From positions 62,001-126,000 of the forward strand of contig JAPUDO010000120.1 of the NCBI GenBank assembly GCA_027493055.1: DNA of 64,000 nucleotides. The letters are read 5' to 3'. Both the position numbers and the translations under genes were made by a program. The first letter of the stretch is position 1, and each line of letters opens with the position of its first letter. Under the pieces are notes generated by a model, which saw only the letters and a list, made by a program, of their open reading frames with translations, was not told the DNA's origin and did not search any database. This document shows, piece after piece, positions 7,267 to 16,729 of the stretch. This DNA comes from Niabella sp. GTDB taxonomy: Bacteria; Bacteroidota; Bacteroidia; Chitinophagales; Chitinophagaceae.

Positions 7267-8149
7267 GAACCTGGGAGAATTGCAGGCTCCTTACCAAACA
7301 TTCATTGCAGCATGGCAACAATACAATGATTACCTGGTGAACGGCTTTTATTACAGAAGAAAAAATATGCTGTATAATGATATTGCAGCGTTGGAAGGGA
7401 TGAAAGGAAAGACTACGGCTCAAAAAAACCTTACCCAACAGGAAAATGAGCTGGCGAAAAAGACTTTTGAAATGAACGATATACTGTATAAAGAAAAAGT
7501 GATCTCAGCAGAAGAGTACCGGCAGGCACAGGCAGCACTAATGAATAAACAAAAGGCAGAGCCACAAATGGATGCAACTATTCTATCTCAGCAGAACCAG
7601 GTAAGAGATAAGCAAAAAGAAATAGACCAGTTAAACCACGATATTTTCCAGCAGCAAAAAATATTTGAACAGGCATTGCATACGCTTAAAAGTAACGTGG
7701 ATGAATGGCTTAGACAATATACTATTCCGGCTCCCGTAGACGGACAGGTGGTATTTGTTCTGCCTCTTCAGCAAAACCAATATATAGATCAGGGAAAACT
7801 ATTAGGGTATGTGAACCCGCCAGATAGCAAGTACTATGCTGAAGTAAGGCTTGCCCAAAATAATTTTGGTAAAGTAGATACGGGCATGAAAGTACAATTA
7901 CGCTTTGATGCCTATCCTTACCAGGAAACCGGTTTTGTACCGGGAACACTCAACTATATTTCTAAAGTAGCTATTGACAGTGGTTTTTTAGGCACCGTGA
8001 GGCTGGATAAAGGATTAATAACGAATCAGGATAAAGAGTTACAATACAAACCAGGCCTGAAAGCCCAGGCATTGGTTATTACAAAAGATATGAGGCTGCT
8101 GGAGCGGTTGTATTATAATATAGTGAAATCAACATCATTAAATAAATAA
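7262..8149 (+). pseudogene. C-terminal fragment of HlyD-family secretion adaptor
   Basis: Residues from about FKNLGELQAPYQTF onward match the coiled-coil and C-terminal half of HlyD-type membrane fusion proteins: long Gln/Lys/Glu-rich coiled coil (about 20-150), the half-lipoyl segment IPAPVDGQVVF, then a beta-barrel domain. The N-terminal membrane anchor and first half are missing. It is joined in a different frame (+1) to the C39 fragment at about 7260, as if one deletion removed most of the ABC exporter and the start of the adaptor gene. A TTG at 7280 could start translation, but a product without an anchor is unlikely to work. Confidence 0.8.
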
Positions 8150-8195
8150 GCTGCAATGCCATTCGCATCTCAAGGATATTTTATTGATATTATCA

Positions 8196-8203
8196 TACAT
8201 TTG
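8196..8203 (+). promoter_or_regulatory. Promoter -7 box (TACATTTG) for the GH3 gene
   Basis: TACATTTG matches the Bacteroidota -7 consensus TAnnTTTG and lies 26 bp before the ATG at 8229. It argues against the in-frame ATG at 8184, which would lie upstream of it. No TTG is seen at the usual -33 spacing. Confidence 0.45.
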
Positions 8204-8228
8204 TATGTATCCTATAAACATATTAAAT

Positions 8229-11177
8229 ATGATGATAGTGCGTTGTAATTTTTTACTATTGCTTTCTTTTTGCTTTTCTCTTTCCCTGATTGCGCAAACC
8301 ACCCCTGCAGCAAAGCAATGGGCAGACAACACTTATAAAACTTTAAGTAATGATGAAAAGATTGCCCAGTTGGTTATTATACGTGCTTACTCCAATAAAG
8401 GTGTTGAAGCCAACGTAATAAACGATATTAAAAAATATAATGTAGGCTCCATTTGCTTTTTCCAGGGAGGGCCGGTAAGGCAGGCACAGCTTACCAATTA
8501 TTATCAAAGCCTGGCCAAAACGCCTATCCTTATTACAATTGACGGTGAGTATGGACTGGGTATGCGGCTGGATAGTGTGATCCAATATCCTTATGCAATG
8601 ACGCTTGGGGCTGTTACTGACGCATCGTTGGTGTACGAAACCGGCAAATGTATTGGTGAGCAGCATAAACGCCTGGGCGTGCATGTGGATTATGCCCCGG
8701 TGGTGGATATCAATAATAATCCTAATAACCCGGTTATTGGCTTCCGTTCTTTTGGTGCAGATAAATACCGTGTAGCCAGGAGCGGCATTGCCTTTATGAA
8801 AGGTATGCAGGATGCGGGTATTATGGCCTGTGCCAAGCATTTTCCGGGTCATGGCGATGTGGATGTTGACTCCCACCTGGATCTGCCGGTAATTAACAAA
8901 CCACGTACGGAGCTGGAAAACTTAGAATTATATCCGTTCCGTGAAATGATCAAAGCCGGCGTGCAAAGTGTAATGGTAGGCCACCTGTCGGTACCCGCTA
9001 TTGACAAAGGAAAGAACAGGGCCACTTCTATTTCAAAAAATGCTGTAGATGGCTTACTGAGAAAAGAGCTGGGGTTTGAAGGGCTGACGTTTACAGACGC
9101 CCTGGAAATGAAAGGGGTAGCTAAATATTTCCCTGGGGGCACCATTGCGGTGGAAGCTTTAATTGCCGGTAACGATATGCTGTGTTTGCCCGAAAGCGTA
9201 GAAGGCACTATTAAAGCCGTAAAAGAAGCCATCCGGCAAAAGCGCCTGAGATGGGAGGACATTGAGCAAAAAGTAAAAAAGGTTTTAATTGCAAAATATA
9301 ATCTTGGACTTAGCAATCAACAGCCCGTTAATATTGAAAATTTATTGAACGATCTGAATGCTGAAACCAATGCCATCCGCAAAAAAGTAGCAGAAAAATC
9401 TTTAACCCTGCTCAGCCTGGCCAGCGCCAGTACTTTCAGGAATGAATTTTTTACCTGGCCGCTGAAAAAAGAGCGTAAAATTGCTTACGTATCATTTGGC
9501 AAAAGCAGTAAACAAGCGCTGGGCGACCGTTTAAAAAACGATTTCAATGCCGATGTATTTTACATCAATTATGCTGACCCTGTAGACAAAGGAGGCGTAG
9601 TTGTAAAGAAGATACTGGAGGGAAAATATGATGATGTGATCATTGGGTTTCACGATATTAATACCCGGAAGGGAACCACCAATTACGGAATAACACAAAG
9701 CGCACTAAAGAACTGGTACACGCTTAACAAGACCAACGCAATAACATTAGTGTTTGGAAATCCGCTTGCGGCCACCGGCCTTTGCACAGCTACATCACTG
9801 GCAATATGCTACGAAGATGATGCCGTTTTTCAAAATGTTGCTGCGGATTGGCTTCGTGGCGACTTTGTAGCTTCGGGTACTTTGCCTTTTAGCGTTTGCA
9901 CTTATACACAGGGCCACGGGAAGCTGGTCTCTCCCAGCGACCTCACCTACCTGGAACCAATAGGAGATGAACGCTTCACCGCTGTGGATTCTATTGCGAT
10001 AGATGGCATTAAAAAAAAAGCCTACCCCGGTTGTGTTATTCTGGCCGCTAAGGATGGAAAGATCGTTTATCACAAAGCTTTTGGAAGCTTTGATTACGAC
10101 AGTTTAGATGCCACCCGCCTGAACAGTATTTTTGACCTGGCATCGGTTACCAAAACATCGGCGGTTACCGTAGCCATTATGAAGCTGGCAGAGCAGGGCA
10201 AAGTAGATCTAAAAAAAAAACTTTCTGACTATCTTCCCTTTACCAGGCGAACCAATAAGGCAAATCTTACTTTAGAAAATATTATCCTGCACCAGGCCGG
10301 AATGGTGCCCTTCATTCCTTTTTATAAAGCTACACTGGATGCCGATGGCAATCCCAGGACAGATCTGTACAAATCTCAACCCGAACCCGGCTTTACCACA
10401 CAGGTTGCCAGGGGCCTGTACCTGAGGAACGACTGGAAAGATACCATCTGGAAAACCATTATAGAAAGCCCCGTTACAGCACAGGGAAAAAGATACGAGT
10501 ACAGCGATAACGATTTCTGGTTTTTGGGAAAGATTGTGGAAACGGTTTCCGGCAAGCCTTTAGATGAATATGTTCAGGATCATTTCTATCTCCCCCTGTT
10601 TATGAAAACTACCGGCTATCAGCCTCTGAAGAATTTTCCTTTGGACGAAATAGTGCCCACAGAAAAAGAAACCGGGTTTAGAAACCAGCGTATACAGGGC
10701 ACTGTACATGATGAAGGAGCGGCTTTAGGAGGAGGCGTTGCGGGACATGCAGGGTTATTTTCAACCGCTTATGACCTGGGAAAATTATACCAGATGCTTT
10801 TGAATGGCGGAGAGCTGAACGGACATCGTTTCCTGAAATGGGAAACTATTCAAAACTTTACTGCCTATCGCAGCAATATCAGCCGCAGGGCCTATGGATT
10901 TGATAAACCCGAAAAGCCAACCCGCTCGTCAGGCGGCGATAATGCGGCTAACCCTAATCAGTCTTATCCGAGCAGGCTGGCATCGCCTCAAACATACGGT
11001 CATACAGGATTTACAGGAACCTGCGTATGGGTTGATCCCAAGTACAATATTGTGTATATTTTTCTTTCCAACAGGGTAACGCCCACGCGCAACAATCCTC
11101 GCCTGGGTTCGTACAACATCAGGGGAAATATACAGGATGCTATTTACAAAGGACTGGGAATTGCCAGTCAGCTGTAG
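8229..11177 (+). CDS. GH3 beta-N-acetylglucosaminidase-type domain fused to a beta-lactamase-fold serine hydrolase
   Basis: Exported two-domain enzyme of 982 residues from the ATG at 8229 (signal peptide to about LIAQ-TT). The N-terminal GH3 domain (about 30-370) has the NagZ-type loop K203-HFPGHGDVDVDSH with the general acid/base His and the nucleophile Asp290 in FTDALEM. A GH3 C-terminal-like region (about 380-580) follows. The C-terminal class C beta-lactamase/esterase domain (about 590-980) has Ser639-V-T-Lys642, Tyr758-S-D and His925-T-G. Known family members of this fusion occur widely in Bacteroidota and are thought to act on peptidoglycan or glycans. The serine hydrolase substrate is unknown. 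The next gene starts 9 bp downstream, so an operon is likely. Confidence 0.9.
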   Translation: MMIVRCNFLLLLSFCFSLSLIAQTTPAAKQWADNTYKTLSNDEKIAQLVIIRAYSNKGVEANVINDIKKYNVGSICFFQGGPVRQAQLTNYYQSLAKTPILITIDGEYGLGMRLDSVIQYPYAMTLGAVTDASLVYETGKCIGEQHKRLGVHVDYAPVVDINNNPNNPVIGFRSFGADKYRVARSGIAFMKGMQDAGIMACAKHFPGHGDVDVDSHLDLPVINKPRTELENLELYPFREMIKAGVQSVMVGHLSVPAIDKGKNRATSISKNAVDGLLRKELGFEGLTFTDALEMKGVAKYFPGGTIAVEALIAGNDMLCLPESVEGTIKAVKEAIRQKRLRWEDIEQKVKKVLIAKYNLGLSNQQPVNIENLLNDLNAETNAIRKKVAEKSLTLLSLASASTFRNEFFTWPLKKERKIAYVSFGKSSKQALGDRLKNDFNADVFYINYADPVDKGGVVVKKILEGKYDDVIIGFHDINTRKGTTNYGITQSALKNWYTLNKTNAITLVFGNPLAATGLCTATSLAICYEDDAVFQNVAADWLRGDFVASGTLPFSVCTYTQGHGKLVSPSDLTYLEPIGDERFTAVDSIAIDGIKKKAYPGCVILAAKDGKIVYHKAFGSFDYDSLDATRLNSIFDLASVTKTSAVTVAIMKLAEQGKVDLKKKLSDYLPFTRRTNKANLTLENIILHQAGMVPFIPFYKATLDADGNPRTDLYKSQPEPGFTTQVARGLYLRNDWKDTIWKTIIESPVTAQGKRYEYSDNDFWFLGKIVETVSGKPLDEYVQDHFYLPLFMKTTGYQPLKNFPLDEIVPTEKETGFRNQRIQGTVHDEGAALGGGVAGHAGLFSTAYDLGKLYQMLLNGGELNGHRFLKWETIQNFTAYRSNISRRAYGFDKPEKPTRSSGGDNAANPNQSYPSRLASPQTYGHTGFTGTCVWVDPKYNIVYIFLSNRVTPTRNNPRLGSYNIRGNIQDAIYKGLGIASQL

Positions 11178-11186
11178 TTACCTATT

Positions 11187-12209
11187 ATGAAATGGCACCT
11201 TACAATTTTAGCAATACTTGTACTGTTAGGTTGCGAAAATGGCACACGCCAGACACAGCCTGCCATCTACTACTGGAAAAGCTATTTTAATCCCACTTCT
11301 TTTGAAAAGCAACGGCTGGACAGCCTGCAGGTCAACTGTCTTTATATCAAATTTTTTGATATAGCCTGGGACGATCTTGCTCACAAAGCATTGCCTGTAG
11401 CCAAAATCCACATCAGGGACACTTCTTACCTGCAACAAAAAACAATTGTTCCTACAGTCTTTATCACCAACGAAGTGTTTTACAAATTAGACAGCGCCGG
11501 TGTTAAGGCTTTGGCATCCAATACAGCCTCACTATTAAAAAAATACAGCACGCTTTACCACCTGAATAATATCGATGAAGTGCAGATGGATTGCGACTGG
11601 ACGGCAACAACCAAAGACAAGTATTTTTACTTTCTTGAGAATATTAAAGCACAACATATTGCACCGGTATTATCCGCTACTATACGGCTGCACCAGGTTA
11701 AGTACACTACATCTTCAGGCATACCCCCTGTTCAGAAAGGGTTGCTGATGTGCTATAACATGGGAAATCTGCAGGAGGCAAAATCCCGGAACTCCATTAT
11801 TGATGCGGAAATATTCAAAGCGTATCAGTCTTTTATACAAACCTACCCGTTGCCACTTGATATGGGCCTGCCTTTGTTTGACTGGTATGTGTTATTCAGG
11901 AAGGATCATTACGCCGGCCTGTTCCTGTCTATACCCATCCCTGTATTAAACAGCTTTAAAAGCAGCGGCCCCTGTCATTTTGAAGTATTAAAAGACACTA
12001 TTATATCAGGACGACCTTTAAAGGCAGGTGATGTATTACGGTATGAAAATAGTGATGCAGGAACAGTACAAAGCGTAATCCGGCTGTTGAATAAAAAATT
12101 AACGGCAAAAAACCTCAACGTGGTTTTGTATCATTGCGATTCGGTAATTTTAAATAAATATTCTTTAGATGAACTGGAAAGCTTTTACAGCGGCCTGCTC
12201 CGTTATTAG
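11187..12209 (+). CDS. Lipoprotein, possibly TIM-barrel glycosidase-like (DUF3142-like)
   Basis: Protein of 340 residues with a short signal and lipobox LLGC (Cys16), so probably anchored to a membrane. After it comes a globular domain with alternating strands and helices. NIDEVQMDCDWT resembles the acidic strand end of the DUF3142/GH-like barrel (typically Q-x-D-x-D), and DMGLPLFDWYVLF resembles a later barrel strand. I did not find catalytic residues I could name. It is 9 bp after the GH3 fusion gene and its last 41 bp overlap the start of the next gene in another frame, which suggests translational coupling of the trio. The family assignment is tentative. Confidence 0.75.
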   Translation: MKWHLTILAILVLLGCENGTRQTQPAIYYWKSYFNPTSFEKQRLDSLQVNCLYIKFFDIAWDDLAHKALPVAKIHIRDTSYLQQKTIVPTVFITNEVFYKLDSAGVKALASNTASLLKKYSTLYHLNNIDEVQMDCDWTATTKDKYFYFLENIKAQHIAPVLSATIRLHQVKYTTSSGIPPVQKGLLMCYNMGNLQEAKSRNSIIDAEIFKAYQSFIQTYPLPLDMGLPLFDWYVLFRKDHYAGLFLSIPIPVLNSFKSSGPCHFEVLKDTIISGRPLKAGDVLRYENSDAGTVQSVIRLLNKKLTAKNLNVVLYHCDSVILNKYSLDELESFYSGLLRY

Positions 12210-14589
12210 CGTTGCGCTGGTTTCGGTTCCGCAAAATATCATTGGCTGTGGCGGAAGCATTGATCCTTATGATTACTACCTGAGTTTTTTTAACCAGTAT
12301 GCCGCTTCCCAAATACAATACAAACCTTTTTTTTATACCAACGAACAGTTTTTATTTGATTATGATGAGCCGGTTAGCAGCGAAGAGCTTCTTGTAAAAG
12401 AATGGACTGATTTCACTAATAATGCGGCTTCACTAAAAGATGTAACGGCTTTTGTGATGAAGTTCCCGGCAAAGGATATCAGTACACTTTATTATCATAT
12501 TGAAAAGAAAAAGCCGGCAGTACTGCCTGATTCCATCAGCAAAAACAGTATGTCGCAATTTTTTATCAAAGGAAAAGACCTGGAGGCCTTAGGATATATC
12601 CTGTATGCAAAAAAAGCAGAGCCCTATGTAATAAGCAGCGACCATTGGGAGCCGGAAACCCGCGACAGCATAGTAATGGATAAACTGCTGAAGAATGGCA
12701 TACAGTTATATAACGCTGCCAAAACCGATCTTTTCAAGCTAAAGTATGCTTACCAGGTAGTGAGGCTGGCCCATTACAATGAACATTACGAAGACGCTGT
12801 GAAGTATTATGATGAGCTGGTAGCCGGCAACAAAACATCTTCTGTATTACAACCCATGAGCCTTGCATTAAAAGCCGGCGCTTTATTCAGGTTGGGAAAA
12901 AATGAAGAAGCCGCTTACCTGTTTTCCAGGGCCTTTCATCAAAGCCATGCAAAAAAAATCTCCAATTATTACGGGTTTGACTGGGCCGTTGTAAAAACCA
13001 ATGACAAGCAGAAATATCTTTTCTTATGTAAGAACGATGATGAAAAAGCGCATATGCTTTCTTTGTTTGCCTTGAAAAATCCTGAAACAGATCTGCAGGC
13101 GTTGAAGGAAATTTATACAATCAAACCTTCGTCTGATCTGCTATCCACGCTGGTAGTGAGAGAGGTCAACAAATATGAAGAAGCATATTTAACGCCACTA
13201 ACAGGGAAAGAGTATAACAGCAATTTATTAGGCATCAGTTATTATTATCAATATAATAATAAGGAAACAGACAGCCTACTGAATAAAGAAAAGCCGGGTC
13301 TTGTGGGGCTGGTAAGCTTTTTAAATAATATAGCCGCTGAAAAAAAAGTAAAGGATCCGGCACTGATGCAGCTTGCTGCCGCCTACGGAGCGTACATGCT
13401 TAGAGATTTTTCAAAGGCCAGGGACTATCTTGCTCAAACAAAATCAATGGTATTGGCGCCGCGTTTACAGGATCAGTGGATGCTCACCAATTTGCTGGTC
13501 AACATCAGCGCACAGGAAAAAGTGGATGCTTCCCTGGAAGCCGATATACTGCCCTCATTAAAATGGTTATATAATAAAGCTGTTGCGGCGGGGCAAAAGG
13601 AAGAGAAAGATTATGATTATTACTATGGTAATAACGAAAAAAATCAATGGCTCAGGTTTTACAGGAACCTGCTGGTAGATGTCCTTTCCAAGCGTTATAA
13701 GGCACAGGGCGATTTAAATAAAGCGGTGCTCGCCATTGGCGCTGCTGAAAAGGCGGTGCCGGAGTATTACTCCACCCAGTCTGTAGCTTTTTTAAGGGAT
13801 GAGTTTAACGGTAAGCAGGCGGAGGGGTTATATTCTTTTTTATCTTCAAAAAAATTTACTTCCTACGAGCAATTCCTGGTTGCTAACAATCAGCTTAAGA
13901 TAAAAGATGTGGCGGATTTTGCAGGAACCGCTTATTTAAGAGATTATGACTATAGTAAGGCCATCGTATGGTTGCAAAAAACACCCGGTCAGGATATGAT
14001 TATTGAGAAAAACCCCTTTATTGATATCCTGTTTGACAGGGAAGAGCGCCTGCCCGGAGATAAAACAACCACTACAAAGCTGGCTTATGCCAAAGAAATG
14101 GCCCGCCTGCATGAGCTTGCTAAAACAGACAACGCCAATGCAGCAAAACACCTGTATAAGCTGGCACTAGGCTATTATAACGTTACTTACTACGGTTATG
14201 CCTGGAACCTGGTAGAGTATTGGCGCAGTGGTGCAGATGGCTATTATATTCCTGAAAATGCTACTTCATTCCAGAAAGAATATTACGGTGCATTTACGGC
14301 TTTAGCGTACTTCAAAAAAGCAATGGAAGCCAGTTCAGATAAAGAGTTTAAAGCCCGATGCCAGTTCATGATAGCACGGTGCAACCAAAAACAGATCTCA
14401 AAGCCACAGTATGGTAACTTTGAAAATTACGATGCGTATGACCAAAACGAAAAAGCGTACTTTATTTCGTTTATGAATAACCGGTATTTCCCGGAATTAC
14501 AAAAAGAATACGGGGATACAAAATTTTATAAAGACGCATTAACCAGGTGCAGCTATTTACAGGATTTTGTAGCGGGGAAATATAAATGA
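12169..14589 (+). CDS. Large lipoprotein of unknown function with helical repeats
   Basis: Protein of 806 residues. The N-terminal signal ends in a lipobox-like I-I-G-C (Cys27) followed by GGSIDPYDYY. The rest is rich in Lys, Tyr, Ala and Leu, with TPR-like helix pairs (for example around 195-260 and 395-430), and Asn/Tyr-rich stretches. No enzymatic motif was recognised. The start is inside the preceding lipoprotein gene (41-bp overlap). This pair probably acts together at the outer membrane. An alternative later start is unlikely because it would remove the signal peptide. Confidence 0.8.
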   Translation: MNWKAFTAACSVISVALVSVPQNIIGCGGSIDPYDYYLSFFNQYAASQIQYKPFFYTNEQFLFDYDEPVSSEELLVKEWTDFTNNAASLKDVTAFVMKFPAKDISTLYYHIEKKKPAVLPDSISKNSMSQFFIKGKDLEALGYILYAKKAEPYVISSDHWEPETRDSIVMDKLLKNGIQLYNAAKTDLFKLKYAYQVVRLAHYNEHYEDAVKYYDELVAGNKTSSVLQPMSLALKAGALFRLGKNEEAAYLFSRAFHQSHAKKISNYYGFDWAVVKTNDKQKYLFLCKNDDEKAHMLSLFALKNPETDLQALKEIYTIKPSSDLLSTLVVREVNKYEEAYLTPLTGKEYNSNLLGISYYYQYNNKETDSLLNKEKPGLVGLVSFLNNIAAEKKVKDPALMQLAAAYGAYMLRDFSKARDYLAQTKSMVLAPRLQDQWMLTNLLVNISAQEKVDASLEADILPSLKWLYNKAVAAGQKEEKDYDYYYGNNEKNQWLRFYRNLLVDVLSKRYKAQGDLNKAVLAIGAAEKAVPEYYSTQSVAFLRDEFNGKQAEGLYSFLSSKKFTSYEQFLVANNQLKIKDVADFAGTAYLRDYDYSKAIVWLQKTPGQDMIIEKNPFIDILFDREERLPGDKTTTTKLAYAKEMARLHELAKTDNANAAKHLYKLALGYYNVTYYGYAWNLVEYWRSGADGYYIPENATSFQKEYYGAFTALAYFKKAMEASSDKEFKARCQFMIARCNQKQISKPQYGNFENYDAYDQNEKAYFISFMNNRYFPELQKEYGDTKFYKDALTRCSYLQDFVAGKYK

Positions 14590-14672
14590 CAGCGTAATAA
14601 TTTTTTGAGACACAATATGTGATTTTCCAGGGCAAACGCACCTATTTTTGAGGGATTCTATACTTTAATATC

Positions 14673-14690
14673 ACTCCTTACGGAGTTTTT
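14673..14690 (+). terminator. Possible terminator after the repeat lipoprotein gene
   Basis: ACTCC-TTAC-GGAGT followed by T5. The stem is only 5 bp and lies 84 bp after the stop codon. Confidence 0.4.
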
Positions 14691-14723
14691 AGCGAGCGTG
14701 CGTTCATTTTTATAATCCTGTCA

Positions 14724-14761
14724 GCCCTCCGGGCTTATCTACCCGGTCAAGCCCGAAGGGC
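14724..14761. repeat. Intergenic inverted repeat
   Basis: GCCCTCCGGGCTT and AAGCCCGAAGGGC pair with one mismatch over a 12-nt loop. It is one of several dyads in the 603-bp gene-free stretch 14590-15192. No T run follows. Confidence 0.6.
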
Positions 14762-14777
14762 AATGTTAAGCAACGAT

Positions 14778-14806
14778 GTTCTGCGAAACATTTTGTTTCG
14801 CAGAAC
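14778..14806. repeat. Perfect 13-bp inverted repeat
   Basis: GTTCTGCGAAACA and TGTTTCGCAGAAC flank a 3-nt loop. The stem is strong, but there is no T run on either side, so it looks like a repeat element rather than a terminator. Confidence 0.7.
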
Positions 14807-14866
14807 TATATTGTATCCTTCGGCTACTTTTTAAATGCAGCCAAAGGCTACAACATGGAGCGGGGC

Positions 14867-14994
14867 TGACCAAAAAGGCCCCTTGATTGTCATATTGTTC
14901 CGATAGCCCCGATAGCTATCGGGGGGAGGACGAAATATAGACAATCAAGCAGTTCGCCTTAGACAAGCTCAGGCTGACAATACTTTTTTGGTCA
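14867..14994. repeat. Nested palindromic element
   Basis: Three inverted repeats share one centre: outer TGACCAAAAA (14867-14876) with TTTTTGGTCA (14985-14994), middle CTTGATTGTC (14882-14891) with GACAATCAAG (14940-14949), and the central perfect palindrome CCCCGATAGCTATCGGGG (14907-14924). The central 16 bp recur inside the ORF6N pseudogene at 19476-19491. No transposase or coding frame is present. A MITE- or REP-like mobile palindrome is the likeliest reading. Confidence 0.65.
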
Positions 14995-15192
14995 ACTCCA
15001 AGCGATATTAGCTTAATGACATTGCCCGAAGGGCTATAATAATTATAAAAGGATGTGCAACTTTCCGCCTAAAATCCGCCGCGGGGGATGATATTATTTG
15101 TCAAATGAATGGCTTTGGACTTGAATTTAAGATGCGTTTGCCCAGAGAGCACTCTTTAAGAAAGCTCTTTAAATGTATCTTTATTATTCTTT

Positions 15193-15390
15193 ATGTACCC
15201 CTATCACAATAAAATAAAGCAGCGCATAAAAAACGGCGAATTGGTTCATTATGAATTTGTAGAAAAGTACAATAATATCAGTCCCTGCCTGCTCCTGTAT
15301 TTTAAAACCGAACCCTTTGTAAAACCCATCAGGGAACACCGGTTTGAGGAATACAAGCCTATTTTGAAAAGCAGCGGAGTAAAAAAATGA
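15193..15390 (+). CDS. Small conserved-type protein of unknown function
   Basis: Short protein of 65 residues starting MYPYHNKIKQRI. It is basic, without signal peptide or membrane segment, and ends in a Lys-rich tail. I have an impression of similar 60-70 residue proteins in Bacteroidota with a central aliphatic strand (PCLLLYFKTEP) and a closing R-P/K-P-I-R-x-H-R-x-x-E-Y motif, but cannot confirm it here. It stands alone between the palindrome-rich region and the ketosynthase gene, which converges on it. Confidence 0.55.
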   Translation: MYPYHNKIKQRIKNGELVHYEFVEKYNNISPCLLLYFKTEPFVKPIREHRFEEYKPILKSSGVKK

Positions 15391-15435
15391 ATTACTGATC
15401 CTGTAGAATAATCCGGTTAGCTTTTTATTTTGGTC

Positions 15436-16677
15436 TCACCTGGCTATATATTTACTAAATACCAGCGAGCTGCAATTACCCCCGAAACCAAATGAATTGG
15501 ACATTACATTTTTAACGGCTGTTTTTTGCAGTTCGGTAACCGGCCTGAAAGGAAGCTCTTTCATAGGTGTGTCAAAACGAAGGTTGGGGAATATGACTCC
15601 TTCCTGTATGGCCAGAGCAGAAAATACAGCTTCTATTCCGCCGCTGGCGCCCAAAGTATGGCCGGTAAAAGATTTGGTGGAGCTCATTGAGGGGTAGTTA
15701 CCATCAAACAACGTTTTAATAGCGGTACCTTCAGCAATATCGTTATTATTGGTACCTGTACCATGCAGGTTAATATAATCTATATCTGCCGGTTGCAGGC
15801 CTGCTTTTTGCAAAGCGCCTTTCATAGCCAACAGATTTCCTTTTCCTTCGGGAGAAGAGGCTGTTTGATGATGCGCATCGTTGGCATTAGCCCAACCACT
15901 GATAGTTACAGAAGGTGCTTCAGCTAAAGTTGCTGCTACTTTTTCTGAAACCAGTACCACATAACCAGCACCCTCGCCAAGGTTCAGCCCGCGACGGTTA
16001 TCATCAAAAGGCTGGCAATACTGGTTATCCAATATCATCAGCGTATTAAAACCATTCAATGTAAACCTGGTAAGCGCATCAGCGCCACCGGCAATGACCA
16101 CATCCAGCCGGTTTTGCCTGATAAGCCTGGCTCCTAAAAAAATGCTGTTGGCCGAAGAAGAGCAAGCCGTACTAACAGTGGTTACAAAATCTTTAATGCC
16201 CAACGCATCGGCAGTAATTTCTGTAACCGCACCGCATTCATGATTTACCACACTGCGTAAATGCCCGGCATTGGGGTTTTGTAAAAAATCTTCAAAGAAA
16301 TCTTCGGTTTTATCCATACCTCCAACTGAATTGGCCGATATAAACCCTGTACGCCACCGGGTAATATCTATCCCCGAGTTATCTAATGCTTCTTTTGCTG
16401 CAACTGTGCTTAGCAAAGCAGTTCTGCTGATGCGCGAAGGCAATTGTGCCAGATCCGCCAGGGCTTCGTTGGTAAGTTTTACTTCTGCAACAGGCAGTTC
16501 TTCTTTATGTATGGAATTAAGGTGCTTCATGGCTTCTATTCCTGCGTTGCCCGATGTAAGGGCATTCAGACTTTCGGCAACATTATTGCCAATGGCAGAA
16601 ATAACGCCCAACCCTGCTATAAAAACGGCCTCGCCTTTGAGGGGAGGAATCTCGTTTGACTGTAACTGATCGTCCAT
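15436..16677 (-). CDS. Beta-ketoacyl-ACP synthase (FabF/KS type)
   Basis: Condensing enzyme of 413 residues with a full set of catalytic residues: Cys172 in STACSSS, His305 in HGTGTNNND, Lys335 and His340 in KSFTGHTLGASGG. It would extend an acyl chain on the adjacent acyl carrier protein by decarboxylative Claisen condensation. It is the last gene of a minus-strand set (halogenase-like flavoprotein, KS-like protein, ACP, KS). Because it clusters with secondary-metabolism-like genes and not with fabD/fabG, it is probably not the housekeeping FabF. The 3' end converges on the small gene at 15193. Confidence 0.92.
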   Translation of the reverse strand: MDDQLQSNEIPPLKGEAVFIAGLGVISAIGNNVAESLNALTSGNAGIEAMKHLNSIHKEELPVAEVKLTNEALADLAQLPSRISRTALLSTVAAKEALDNSGIDITRWRTGFISANSVGGMDKTEDFFEDFLQNPNAGHLRSVVNHECGAVTEITADALGIKDFVTTVSTACSSSANSIFLGARLIRQNRLDVVIAGGADALTRFTLNGFNTLMILDNQYCQPFDDNRRGLNLGEGAGYVVLVSEKVAATLAEAPSVTISGWANANDAHHQTASSPEGKGNLLAMKGALQKAGLQPADIDYINLHGTGTNNNDIAEGTAIKTLFDGNYPSMSSTKSFTGHTLGASGGIEAVFSALAIQEGVIFPNLRFDTPMKELPFRPVTELQKTAVKNVMSNSFGFGGNCSSLVFSKYIAR

Positions 16678-16729
16678 CCATTTTTATTAAACGAAAAGAT
16701 AATAGCAGTTTACACTGCGCTTTCAACTT

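Noticed and set aside
8343-8876. A 177-codon frame antisense to the GH3 gene
   Set aside because: The plus-strand frame has catalytic motifs and a signal peptide; the antisense one has neither.
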